29,225 nucleotides of DNA from a virus. The DNA is taken from IMG/VR virus record IMGVR_UViG_3300042321_000162, positions 1-29,225 of that record. The stretch is one strand, 5' to 3'. Both the position numbers and the translations under genes were made by a program. Positions within the stretch are counted from its first letter, which is position 1, and each line of letters starts with the position of its first letter. Of this stretch, positions 21,714 to 29,225 are shown piece by piece. The notes under the pieces are model-generated. The model worked only from the letters and a program-made list of their open reading frames with translations. It made no database searches and had not been told where the DNA came from.

Positions 21714-24015
21714 ATTTCACCAGGCGCACGGCCTGGGGCGCTGGTAGATCCTCGACCATGCGGCGCAAATCTGACTTGCTCATGTTGACCATGTCAGGCG
21801 CGCAAAACAAGTGTTTTTTGCTGGGGCAATCACCCGACGCGACGCGGCCCAGGTCAACCCACCCCGCCTCTTTAAGCGCATGCAATAACGCCGGCTGGGG
21901 GACCTTCACGCCAGCGGGCGCGGCGCCGGCCACACGGTCACAAAGCGCATGGAAGGGCGACGCCACCACGCCTTTAGAAAATTCGCCCAGGCGCCCACGC
22001 ATCAGTTCCACTAAGTAACTCTCGGCCATGCTCATACCATGCTCGACAAGATTTAACTTAAATTCTGTCATGGCCGGCGCGGCGCCAGGGTTGAAGGCCG
22101 AAACATCACGGGCATGCAGCCAGGCGCCCACGGCCTCAAAACCTCCAGACCTATACCAAGCCCACATGCGCGCGGCGGCGTCGGTGCCCATACGCGGCGC
22201 ATGGGACCACACGCAAAACCACCGGCGATCCTGGGAATCTAAACTAATCGGCACGGGGTCATTGGAAAACGCCAACACGAACACGCGGTTAGCCATCTGG
22301 TAAGGGTGCAGGCCCTTACGGTTAACTGTCAACATTTCAGGCGGCGCGGCAATGATGGGCTTTAGCTTATTCGCTAATGCTCTCCTTTCCTTGGCGTCGG
22401 GTTCTTTCAACTCATTCAGAATCAAGATCTCGGACTCAAGGGCATAGCCAAATTGGCTGCTCATAGTGTCATTGTCCAGCAGGCCACGGTTTTTAAGGTG
22501 AGGGCCACACACGGCCCAAATAAACGGCGCCCACATCGTATCTTTGCCGGACCCTTGGTCACCACCGTGCAAAATCGCGTGATTGATCTTGATCTCAGGG
22601 CGCTGAATTTTAAAAGCCATCACGTTGAAAATATGGTCCAACTCGCGCTGATCAGGCACCAGCGTTTTGCAGTGGTCCAGCCACGGTGTAATGTCGCCGG
22701 CGGCCACTGGGGGCCTGGCGTCGCGCCAGCGGTTACCGTACAGATCACCATCGCGCGCCACAATCACGGACTCGCCAGCAGCGTAAGTGATGCCCACAAG
22801 CGCTTTGGCGCCGTAGTCCTGGCGGTTCTCGTCAAAGCAAATAGAAGCCTCAATTTTAGGGCGCTTGCCGTGAATTGAATTGCAGGGGATATGACGGAAT
22901 AACGCGTTGAAGGTGCTGCGGGAGATCTCGCGGCGGTCTTGCATGTCAAAGTAAGACTCATCGTCCTGAATGTACGCAAAGCGCTCATACCACTGCGTTT
23001 TTTGGACCCGTCCCAACTCTTTGCGCTCAACTTCAGCGATCACGGCAGCGGCGGCGTCAGGGAATGCTTCAGTTGGTTTAATTTTAGACAGCGCTTGGTC
23101 CATGGCCAAGGCGAGCAACTCATCACGCAAACCAGGCGCATGCTTGGGGCCGCCATTGTCAGATACCCACTCAAGAAATTTATTAGAATCAAAATCAATG
23201 CAATGACTATGCAGGCATCGATAGGCGCGATTAGCGGGCATGTAACGGCCCTCTGGATTGCCGTCGGTATGCTCGGCATGGTTTGGGCAGATCACGCCGG
23301 CCCAGCCTTCATTATTGGGCTTAGACAGCAAGGCGCCATGGCCAGACAGCCACGCCATCACATCGTCAGCGCCATCGTCCGACAAACGGATTGGGCGCAC
23401 GCCGACCGAATCAGCAGGCGCAGGGACAACACCAAACGCGTCGCAGATTTCCTTAAGAGTAAATTCACGCTTTGGCTCAAAATCCACCAACTTAGCGGCA
23501 AAATTATCACGCCCTGGCTTTAAGTTGATCGAGCCAGGCAAACGGAAATTGCGCACGGCGTTGACGGCGCCCTTGTCAGTAAAGCCAGCTTCAGCGATTG
23601 ATTTGATAGCGGCAGCAAAATCTGCTTTTGTAGGTTGATCAGAGAAAGCATAACCCCACTGGAACGAACCTGGCGAGGTTTCAATTTTCCATGTCGGTTC
23701 TAGCGGCGGTATGTTGGGCGCCTTCTCAGGGTCCCCCACATCGTCCAGCACCATTACAAGGACGTACTCACAGCATGCCACGCTGGCGCTTGGATATCCA
23801 TCTTTAAAACGGTCAACGATAAAGCTGGCCGTGTTGCCGTAAATTGCCCATTCGGGTTTTGTTTTGCTTGTGGGCAGCATGGCCGGCCATGTGCATTTGA
23901 TAGCGCCGTCAGGAAAAAATTGCATTTGGCCATTTTTAAGCTGGGGCTTTTGGCGCACGATTAGCGCAGTCTCACCCTCGGGAGCCAAAGAAATTAAAAA
24001 ATCAAGAAAATTCAT
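21712..24015 (-). CDS. Primase-helicase: AEP-type primase fused to SF3 helicase
   Basis: 767 residues. N-terminal part (about 1-190) resembles RepB-like/archaeo-eukaryotic primases: VLVMVLDDVGDP at 86-96 with the probable metal acidic pair, TSPGSFQWGYAF at 113-124 and AVRNFRLPGSINLKP at 153-167. Residues 238-285 form a possible zinc site (CPNHAEHT...CLHSHC). The C-terminal SF3/DUF5906-like helicase has Walker A GGDQGSGKDT at 484-493, Walker B EILILNELKEPD at 529-540, a sensor segment FVLAFSND at 579-586 and arginines in SQDRRW. It should prime and unwind phage DNA. The start overlaps the polymerase stop by four bases (ATGA). It is the last gene of the replication operon. Confidence 0.88.
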   Translation of the reverse strand: MNFLDFLISLAPEGETALIVRQKPQLKNGQMQFFPDGAIKCTWPAMLPTSKTKPEWAIYGNTASFIVDRFKDGYPSASVACCEYVLVMVLDDVGDPEKAPNIPPLEPTWKIETSPGSFQWGYAFSDQPTKADFAAAIKSIAEAGFTDKGAVNAVRNFRLPGSINLKPGRDNFAAKLVDFEPKREFTLKEICDAFGVVPAPADSVGVRPIRLSDDGADDVMAWLSGHGALLSKPNNEGWAGVICPNHAEHTDGNPEGRYMPANRAYRCLHSHCIDFDSNKFLEWVSDNGGPKHAPGLRDELLALAMDQALSKIKPTEAFPDAAAAVIAEVERKELGRVQKTQWYERFAYIQDDESYFDMQDRREISRSTFNALFRHIPCNSIHGKRPKIEASICFDENRQDYGAKALVGITYAAGESVIVARDGDLYGNRWRDARPPVAAGDITPWLDHCKTLVPDQRELDHIFNVMAFKIQRPEIKINHAILHGGDQGSGKDTMWAPFIWAVCGPHLKNRGLLDNDTMSSQFGYALESEILILNELKEPDAKERRALANKLKPIIAAPPEMLTVNRKGLHPYQMANRVFVLAFSNDPVPISLDSQDRRWFCVWSHAPRMGTDAAARMWAWYRSGGFEAVGAWLHARDVSAFNPGAAPAMTEFKLNLVEHGMSMAESYLVELMRGRLGEFSKGVVASPFHALCDRVAGAAPAGVKVPQPALLHALKEAGWVDLGRVASGDCPSKKHLFCAPDMVNMSKSDLRRMVEDLPAPQAVRLVK

Positions 24016-25913
24016 TTGCCATACCTTTTCATAGTTTCAACTTCAGCGTTAAGCGGCAGGCCTGTCGCCCACGCTGGCGCTGTACACATCACACGTTTTA
24101 ATTCTTCCGCTGCACCCACGCGGTTGGTTTCAAGCACGATCTCGTCATGCACATGAAGCACAACGTCATCGAGTTGTCTGAGGGAGTGGCGAAGTAGATC
24201 ATTGGCGACCGCTTGCGTCACATTTTCACACGCCAAGCCTTTCCATAGGCGGGCGCGTGGCCATTCTTTTGCATCTTGCGCAGGCTTCCATGCCGCTTTG
24301 GCATAGGTCACGCCCTCCGATTCCAATTTGGCATAGGGGTAGCACAAAATGCGGCCTGAGGGGAGCGCATACCACAGGTGTTGACCATCAAACAAATATG
24401 TGATACGGCCTGCTTTAAATTCACGCCCCTTGTTTCTCATCGCACGGGTATATGCGTCCTCAAGAGCAGACCAGTAAGGCACAGACCAAGGATTAGCGCG
24501 GCGCCATCCGTCAACCATTCGCTTTGCCACAGGCTCAGGTAAAGAAATGCCATAAGCACGACCCATTGCAGCAAAGGCACCAACACCACCGGCAAAGCCA
24601 CACGCCAGTTCTTGAACTTTGCCAATCTGTCGTTGATCTTTGGTGACATCGTCGACGCGGATGTTGAACGTCGCTGCTGCGTTAACTTTGTATACGTCTT
24701 CACCAGTCCTGAAGAGTTCCAGTTTGTCATCGCCACGGCCAGACAGCCACGGGTTAACGCGGGCTTCGATAGCCGCCCAGTCTGCAACAACCAGATGTTT
24801 TCCCTCTGCGGGGATGATGGCGGGTCTGAGCATTCCTTTAAGTACATCGGTAACGCGCTTTCCATACCGAGGCACGATTGCGTGGCCTCTGACCATGGCT
24901 TGCCTGACACTATCTGGCTCTTCAGCGCACTTTCGGGTGAAATTATGTACTTGGGCACCGTAGGACGACGCGCGGCCTGTTGCTGAACCTCCAGCAAATA
25001 CGAACGCTCCGCGTACTCGCGCATCCTCCTCATCCGCCAGATCTGCGAGGCGTTTGAATTTCGCAACAGAGGACGCCCAGAGGTCGTCGGCGCATTGGAT
25101 AACTTCTTGGACATCGGCGGGGACTTCATCGGGGTTCTCCATTAAAAGTAAATTAGCACGCACAGTCTTGTCGATGGAATACTTGCCGTCCTTCTCCATC
25201 AACTTCTTAGCCTCATCGCCCACACGCTCAAGCACCCACTCACGCATGCGTGGGGAGCGCACAGACGCGATCGCACCGCCTGTGACTTCTTGCACGATCT
25301 GCTCGATCTCGACCAACTCGTCAGACGCAAATTTCACAGCCGCATGGCACAGGGGTACATCGACCAACACGCCTCGGTCGTTGATCTGCTCGTTAACGTG
25401 ATAGTCGAGTAATTCTTCATCCGACATATCGCGCATGGCCTTGCTGATCGCACGCATGGCACGGACGTCTTGTTCACAGTAGGCGATCATCTCGGCCATG
25501 AGTTCAGGCGAGTCTTTGAACGGCGGCACGCACATCAGGCGAATGAGTTGCGCGCCTCTGTGGTCTTTCTTCATGGACGCGCCAGCAAAGCGGCCAACGT
25601 CCTCTAGACTGCCAGGCGCGCAGTTGGCGCGGGCTTGTGTGGCCGTGCAGTAAAACTGTTCCAACTTGAAGTTGATCTGCAACACATACCAAAAGATCAA
25701 GCGCTCAAACGCTGCGTTATGTGCCCTGATCTGGCCGGTGTAGTTGCGCACGCGCTCGGGGAATGGCTGTGCGGGCGTCCACGTTACGACATCCTCATCG
25801 TCAAACGCATACGACATACAGAGGACTTCGGTGCTTGCGTCTTGCGCGTAGTTGTATACGCCCTTGGAGCGTAGGTCGCAGGTACTGCGGGTTTCAAAAT
25901 CTAACCAAAGCAT
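24012..25913 (-). CDS. DNA polymerase, family A, with 3'-5' exonuclease
   Basis: 633 residues from the ATG at 25913; AAAGGAG is six bases upstream, whereas two earlier in-frame starts lie on or before that site. The exonuclease part has MLWLDFETRS (Asp5, Glu7), AHNAAFE (Asn66) and YCEQDV (Asp149). The polymerase part has motif A VVADWAAIEARV (Asp378), a motif-B region RQIGKVQELACGFAGGVGAF and motif C LHVHDEIVLE (Asp590, Glu591). It replicates phage DNA together with the primase-helicase encoded next to it. No 5'-3' exonuclease domain is present, as usual in phage enzymes. Confidence 0.94.
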   Translation of the reverse strand: MLWLDFETRSTCDLRSKGVYNYAQDASTEVLCMSYAFDDEDVVTWTPAQPFPERVRNYTGQIRAHNAAFERLIFWYVLQINFKLEQFYCTATQARANCAPGSLEDVGRFAGASMKKDHRGAQLIRLMCVPPFKDSPELMAEMIAYCEQDVRAMRAISKAMRDMSDEELLDYHVNEQINDRGVLVDVPLCHAAVKFASDELVEIEQIVQEVTGGAIASVRSPRMREWVLERVGDEAKKLMEKDGKYSIDKTVRANLLLMENPDEVPADVQEVIQCADDLWASSVAKFKRLADLADEEDARVRGAFVFAGGSATGRASSYGAQVHNFTRKCAEEPDSVRQAMVRGHAIVPRYGKRVTDVLKGMLRPAIIPAEGKHLVVADWAAIEARVNPWLSGRGDDKLELFRTGEDVYKVNAAATFNIRVDDVTKDQRQIGKVQELACGFAGGVGAFAAMGRAYGISLPEPVAKRMVDGWRRANPWSVPYWSALEDAYTRAMRNKGREFKAGRITYLFDGQHLWYALPSGRILCYPYAKLESEGVTYAKAAWKPAQDAKEWPRARLWKGLACENVTQAVANDLLRHSLRQLDDVVLHVHDEIVLETNRVGAAEELKRVMCTAPAWATGLPLNAEVETMKRYGK

Positions 25914-25929
25914 TGGCATCTCCTTTCCA

Positions 25930-25950
25930 AAGCCCCCTGTCACGGGGCTT
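25930..25950 (-). other. GC hairpin before the polymerase gene
   Basis: AAGCCCC and GGGGCTT pair around a short loop between the 213-aa gene and the polymerase ribosome site. There is no U run behind it on the minus strand, so it is more likely a stabilising or attenuating hairpin than a full terminator. Similar hairpins stand in front of genes at 5829 and 6280. Confidence 0.45.
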
Positions 25951-25957
25951 CAGAAAT

Positions 25958-26599
25958 TTAGACGCTACGGCGGCGGCGAGTAGGCGCTGCCGGCGCTTCT
26001 TCAACCTCTTTTTCAGCCGCAGGTGCTTCGCCATCCATGCTCACCCACTCGACAACCTCAAAGACTGGCGTGTAGATCTTGCCGTAGGACTTGTGGCTGT
26101 AGTGATCCTTCTTCAGACGAATCACAGGCACTGGCTTGGTCTGGTCTTTCTCAACTTGCTCGGCCAGAGCAACAGCCAAGGTTTGAACAGAGCGCTTGCC
26201 GCCCACTGATGTGGTTGTAAAGCGCGCTTCCATGCCCTTGTCTTCGCCAGAGATGCACTTGAGGGACATGCCCACTTGTGTTTCCCAGCCCTTCTTGGCT
26301 TGAGGTGGTGCCTCATCCAGTTCAGGCAATGGTTGTGACACGGACACCATCTTCTCACCCAAGACTTCACCGTCGCCCCAAGCGATAAAGCCATGCACGA
26401 ATGAGAAGGGATTGACCGCCCACTTGGCGTCGTCTTCTACTTCGGTTTGATCTGCGCCAAACACCCAGTGACCTGTCTTGTCCATCTTGAGGATGACAAC
26501 ACCGGCTGGGCCAACGTCGGCTTGAATCGAACGCAAAGCGCTAGACAAAGTTGAAACTGCTGGCAAGCCAGCTTGAGAAAAGGCTACTAAATTTGACAT
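25958..26599 (-). CDS. Candidate single-stranded-DNA-binding replication protein
   Basis: 213 residues with a ribosome site AAAGGAAAATC. MSNLVAFSQAGLPAVSTLSS is followed by a beta-rich core (GVVILKMDKTGHWVFGADQ, GWETQVGMSLKCISGEDKG, IYTPVFEVVEWVS) and a disordered tail with acidic EKEVEEAPAAP and a basic RRRRSV end. It lies between the DUF2800-like nuclease and polymerase genes. In many phages with DUF2800, PolA, VRR-NUC and SNF2 genes an SSB-type protein (DUF2815) holds this place, so position suggests SSB function. No direct SSB motif is proven, and most relatives are annotated as hypothetical. Confidence 0.55.
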   Translation of the reverse strand: MSNLVAFSQAGLPAVSTLSSALRSIQADVGPAGVVILKMDKTGHWVFGADQTEVEDDAKWAVNPFSFVHGFIAWGDGEVLGEKMVSVSQPLPELDEAPPQAKKGWETQVGMSLKCISGEDKGMEARFTTTSVGGKRSVQTLAVALAEQVEKDQTKPVPVIRLKKDHYSHKSYGKIYTPVFEVVEWVSMDGEAPAAEKEVEEAPAAPTRRRRSV

Positions 26600-26608
26600 G
26601 ATTTTCCT

Positions 26609-27736
26609 TTATTGGAGTTTATTTAAAGCACCGCGAAGCTGGGCACTTAGGAGCATCACTTCGGGGCGTGGATCATCCACGCTTGCCAAAGTGTTACCTG
26701 AAGAGATGGCGACGACGAGGTCTTCGGGTAGGCCGATCTTGCGTTTCTTCAACGCCTTCTCGGCCTTCGCCGGGGAGACTACGGACGTCTCCATCACTTC
26801 AGATTCTGTGAGGCCGTATGCGAAGAGGGCGACCTTGGCCTTCTCCTCATCCGTCCATGAACGAATGGCACGCTTGGCCACCAATTTGTATTCGGGCAAC
26901 TTAGCGCCAGACTCAAGCATTTGCAGTGCAAGAGCGCGCAAGTCACGGATCCAATCCTCAAGCATGTCTGCGTTCTTGAGGTATGTGCTGATCTGCGCGG
27001 CGGGCAACGCTTCAATTTGCACCTTGAGAGCGCGGTCAACTGCGCCAGTCATCTTGGGGCAGATGGGCTTGCCTGCGCACCAACGGCAGTGGTCACCCAC
27101 GGCTAAATGCGCGTCAGGATACTGCGAACGTGTAACTGCAACGACCAACTCATTCTCAAACTTGGCGATGCGATCTGGCGTTGTCACCCAGCGACGCACT
27201 TCAGGCGGCTGAACAATGACCATCTCAATCTCTGTTGCGCCATCAAACGCCCACTGTGCTTCTTTGGTACGCATGGCAGCGGCGGCGTAGAACATCAGTT
27301 GCGGGTTTTCTTCAGCCTCAACCATGACACCATCACCAAATTTCCAATCCAACACAATGGCACGATTACCAATCCGGCCAATAAGATCAGTGGAACCAAA
27401 GACACCAGGAAGCAGATCCCCAAACCCAACGCGAGTCTCGACTTCATATTCCATTGTCTGATCGGGGTCAATCGCATCGAGTGCCTCCAGTGCTGGTTTG
27501 ACTTTTTCGTCAATGAGTTCTTGCGTAAGCAGTTGGTCTTTGTAGCGTGCGCCAAGGTAAGACTCAGGCACATCGCCAGACGTCAGGATCTGTTCCATGG
27601 TGTTGTGAAGTAGCGTGCCACGGTCGGCGTGTTCGCTTGAGGGCTTGGGCGGCATCTGCTGCACCAACGCCACACTGCCTGGGCAGTTGATGACGCGTTT
27701 GGCTGTTGAGCCGCCTACGATATTTGAGTGTTGCAC
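26609..27736 (-). CDS. DUF2800 / Cas4-like PD-(D/E)XK nuclease
   Basis: 375 residues from a GTG start with AAAGGA seven bases upstream; no in-frame ATG fits. ASERGTLLH-type segment is seen as HADRGTLLHNTMEQ (His44), then GVFGSTDLIG (Asp117), AIVLDWKFG (Asp130, Lys132) and NPQLMFYAAA (Gln146), the RecB/Cas4 nuclease order. Cys18 (NCPGS) together with Cys217, Cys220 and Cys226 (CRWCAGKPICPK) would bind a 4Fe-4S cluster as in Cas4 and AddB. It opens the minus-strand replication operon. In phages the family is thought to help DNA processing or recombination; the precise role is unknown. Confidence 0.85.
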   Translation of the reverse strand: MQHSNIVGGSTAKRVINCPGSVALVQQMPPKPSSEHADRGTLLHNTMEQILTSGDVPESYLGARYKDQLLTQELIDEKVKPALEALDAIDPDQTMEYEVETRVGFGDLLPGVFGSTDLIGRIGNRAIVLDWKFGDGVMVEAEENPQLMFYAAAAMRTKEAQWAFDGATEIEMVIVQPPEVRRWVTTPDRIAKFENELVVAVTRSQYPDAHLAVGDHCRWCAGKPICPKMTGAVDRALKVQIEALPAAQISTYLKNADMLEDWIRDLRALALQMLESGAKLPEYKLVAKRAIRSWTDEEKAKVALFAYGLTESEVMETSVVSPAKAEKALKKRKIGLPEDLVVAISSGNTLASVDDPRPEVMLLSAQLRGALNKLQ

Positions 27737-27765
27737 TTTACTGTCCTTTCGTTTATTGAATCTTT

Positions 27766-27794
27766 AATGTAGCACAAAAATAATTGTTGTGCAA
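27766..27794 (-). promoter_or_regulatory. Promoter of the replication operon
   Basis: On the minus strand TTGCAC (27789-27794), a 17-bp spacer and TACATT (27766-27771) precede the GTG start at 27736 by about 30 bp. Its -35 box lies on top of that of the plus-strand promoter. Confidence 0.6.
27772..27792. promoter_or_regulatory. Inverted repeat between divergent promoters (candidate operator)
   Basis: GCACAA (27772-27777) and TTGTGC (27787-27792) form a dyad with a 9-bp AT-rich spacer. It covers the spacer and -35 of the minus promoter and the -35 of the plus promoter, so one protein could control both. Confidence 0.45.
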
Positions 27795-27814
27795 ATGTTT
27801 TTTACATGTATACT
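27787..27814 (+). promoter_or_regulatory. Promoter of the VRR-NUC/helicase genes
   Basis: TTGTGC (27787-27792), a 16-bp spacer and TATACT (27809-27814). The start would fall at or next to the A of the ATG at 27822, which lies 8 bases behind the -10 box, predicting a leaderless mRNA. Confidence 0.6.
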
Positions 27815-27821
27815 TCGCGGC

Positions 27822-28109
27822 ATGCGTGAAAAAGAAATTGAAACTTATTTTGACTGGGCGGTGCAGCGCATCGGTGGCCGGACTTGGAAGTTTACTTCGC
27901 CCGGACGCAAAGGTGTAGCCGATCGTATTGCGTGTTTACCCGATGGCCAGACATGGTTTGTCGAGTTGAAGACCAAAGGCGGTCGCCTGAGTGAACTACA
28001 AAAATTATTTGAAATGGACATGATGTTGTTGCGCCAAAACTACGCATGTCTTTGGACTAAGGAACAAGTGGATGCTTTCGTTAAGACCGTATCAAGAGAC
28101 AGCCGCTGA
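27822..28109 (+). CDS. VRR-NUC domain nuclease
   Basis: 95 residues from the ATG at 27822: MREKEIETYFDWAVQRIGGR, then GRKGVADRIACLPDG, WFVELKTKGGRLSELQ. This is the whole VRR-NUC core: an N-terminal Glu, Asp34, Glu48-x-Lys50 and Gln60 of the PD-(D/E)XK fold. Stand-alone VRR-NUC proteins of phages are structure-specific nucleases that probably cut branched DNA. There is no Shine-Dalgarno before the ATG and the -10 box is directly upstream, so the mRNA appears leaderless; an upstream GTG at 27789 lies before the -10 box and is unlikely. The gene overlaps the helicase by 38 bases. Confidence 0.88.
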   Translation: MREKEIETYFDWAVQRIGGRTWKFTSPGRKGVADRIACLPDGQTWFVELKTKGGRLSELQKLFEMDMMLLRQNYACLWTKEQVDAFVKTVSRDSR

Positions 28110-29225
28110 CTTTCTCTTTGAACACGACAGGGCGATGATTCTAGCGCCCGTTGGTGCGGGGAAGACTGCGATCACATTGACTGCTATGTGGGAGATGTTG
28201 CGTGATAACCACGTTAAGCGCTGGCTGGTGCTGGCACCCAAGCGCGTCTGCACTGATGTGTGGCCAGTCGAGCGCCCCAAGTGGGCTGACATGATGAGCA
28301 TGGCTCTGTGCGTTGGCACGCCCAAGCAACGCTTGGCAGCGCTCAAGTCCAACGCTCAAGTGGTTGTGACCAACTACGACAATTTGCAGTGGCTGGCCGA
28401 GCAAAAGCTAAACTTTGACGGCGTTGTGTTTGACGAATTGACGCGCCTCAAAAACCCCAGCGGCACACGCTTCAAGGCGTTCCTCAAAGTCATCGACGCC
28501 ATGACTGTGCGCTGGGGCTTGACTGGCTCGTTTACCAGCAACGGCTTAGAAGACGTCTTTGGCCAGTGCAAGATCGTTGACCAGTCTTTGCTTGGCCGCA
28601 GCAAAGGCGCGTTCATGCAGACGTATTTTGTGCTGATCAACAAAGAGTTTGGCGAGTGGGCGCCGCGTGTTGGCGCGCTTGAGAAAGTGATGAACGTGAT
28701 TAAGCCTGCCACATTTGTCTTGGAGGCAGGTGAGTATAAAGACAAACTGCCGCCTTTGCATACTGTCGAGTTGCCATGCACGATGGACATGACACCCTAC
28801 AACACCATGAAGAAAGACTTTGTGCTTGAAGGCATCACGGCTGTCAACGCCGCAGTGGTCACGGGCAAGCTGCAACAACTGGCGTCTGGGTTCGTGTACG
28901 ACACAACGACAGCGCCGTCAGACTCGCCAGGCAAGTTCACAGTGACGCAGATCCCTGTGTGGTTTAGTAGCCACAAGTTTGACCGCCTTGAAGAATTACT
29001 AGACGAGAACCAGCATGCCAACACCATCATTGCTTATACCTATCAAGAAGAACTTGCCGAACTCAAGCGACGCTTCAAAGTCACAACCCTTGACGACCCC
29101 GACGCCATCAAGCGATGGAACGATGGAAAGGTCAGGATACTGGCCGTCCATCCAAAGTCAGCAGGCCACGGACTCAACCTCCAACACGGCGGCTGTCACA
29201 TGGTGTTTCTGTCACTGCCGTGGAG
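28072..29225 (+). CDS. SNF2-family (SF2) helicase, 3' end outside window
   Basis: About 384 residues are visible from the ATG at 28072; AAGGA lies eight bases upstream inside the VRR-NUC gene. LRPYQ (residues 4-8) is the Q-like motif, APVGAGKT (25-32) Walker A, VVFDELTRLKNPSG (118-131) motif II with DELT in place of DEAH, and LTGSF (150-154) motif III. The second RecA lobe shows NTIIAYTYQEELAELKRRF and HPKSAGHGLNLQHGGCHMVF, the SNF2 motif V region; the last arginine motif is cut off by the window edge. Phage SNF2 helicases of this type accompany VRR-NUC in replication or recombination modules and are thought to remodel DNA or remove proteins. Confidence 0.9.
   Translation, partial: MLSLRPYQETAADFLFEHDRAMILAPVGAGKTAITLTAMWEMLRDNHVKRWLVLAPKRVCTDVWPVERPKWADMMSMALCVGTPKQRLAALKSNAQVVVTNYDNLQWLAEQKLNFDGVVFDELTRLKNPSGTRFKAFLKVIDAMTVRWGLTGSFTSNGLEDVFGQCKIVDQSLLGRSKGAFMQTYFVLINKEFGEWAPRVGALEKVMNVIKPATFVLEAGEYKDKLPPLHTVELPCTMDMTPYNTMKKDFVLEGITAVNAAVVTGKLQQLASGFVYDTTTAPSDSPGKFTVTQIPVWFSSHKFDRLEELLDENQHANTIIAYTYQEELAELKRRFKVTTLDDPDAIKRWNDGKVRILAVHPKSAGHGLNLQHGGCHMVFLSLPW

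Noticed and set aside
22939-23523. 194-codon plus-strand frame inside the primase-helicase gene.
   Set aside because: Shadow of a long gene with recognised motifs; no plausible domain and no ribosome site.
24437-25129. 230-codon minus-strand frame within the polymerase gene.
   Set aside because: It overlaps the polymerase domain in another frame on the same strand; composition is Ser/Leu/Arg-rich without motifs.
27789-28109. VRR-NUC start at the upstream GTG (27789).
   Set aside because: That codon lies before the likely -10 box and within the -35 box, and the added residues are not part of the VRR-NUC family.
1-29225. Temperate lifestyle.
   Set aside because: No integrase, excisionase, attachment site or CI/Cro-type repressor was found; because the genome is incomplete this neither proves nor excludes lysogeny.

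Overview
The window is a contiguous piece of a tailed double-stranded DNA phage with a P22-type (podovirus-like) virion. It carries a P22-like terminase pair, a portal of 717 residues, scaffold, coat, gp4-like and gp10-like tail accessory factors and a beta-helix tailspike. The host is not shown by the sequence. Moderate GC, strong GGAG-type ribosome sites and a sigma70-like early promoter fit a proteobacterium, and the gene style resembles phages of aquatic Burkholderiales; that is an inference. No integrase, lysogeny repressor, lysis gene, ejection protein, tail needle or tRNA is visible, but the genome runs past both ends.

Layout. (1) 1-18762, minus strand: the virion/packaging block. In transcription order it holds TerS, TerL, two tiny lysine-tailed proteins, portal, a DUF5856-like protein, an 88-aa protein, a three-gene adhesin cassette (repeat fibre, triple LamG-like protein, 93-aa protein), scaffold, an HNH endonuclease, coat, two decoration-like small proteins, a 64-aa protein, gp4, gp10, a fibre with an S74 autoprocessing domain, and a tailspike cut by the left edge. 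Many genes overlap or touch, so translational coupling is likely. (2) 18763-19479: a 717-bp divergent control region without credible genes. It holds at least 12 copies of a 9-bp repeat (TTTGGGTCA) in both orientations, GC-rich modules, AT-rich dyads and a strong promoter, and looks like an origin and/or operator array. (3) 19480-21670, plus strand: a cassette of nine small early genes, mostly of unknown function, with two membrane micropeptides, a cysteine-rich possible Fe-S protein and a small HTH-like protein. (4) 21712-27736, minus strand: replication genes, namely a DUF2800/Cas4-like nuclease, an SSB candidate, family A DNA polymerase with 3'-5' exonuclease, and an AEP-type primase fused to an SF3 helicase. 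(5) 27822-29225, plus strand: a VRR-NUC nuclease overlapping an SNF2-family helicase that runs off the right edge.

The early and replication genes would take over the host and copy the genome (primase-helicase, polymerase, SSB candidate, nucleases, SNF2 helicase). The minus-strand late block would then build the procapsid (coat plus scaffold), package DNA through the portal with TerS/TerL, close the head with gp4 and gp10, and attach the adhesins. The most unusual parts are the iteron region at 18.9-19.4 kb, the unknown early cassette, the HNH gene whose ribosome site sits in a long hairpin, and the compact divergent promoter pair at 27.77-27.82 kb with an apparently leaderless VRR-NUC gene.
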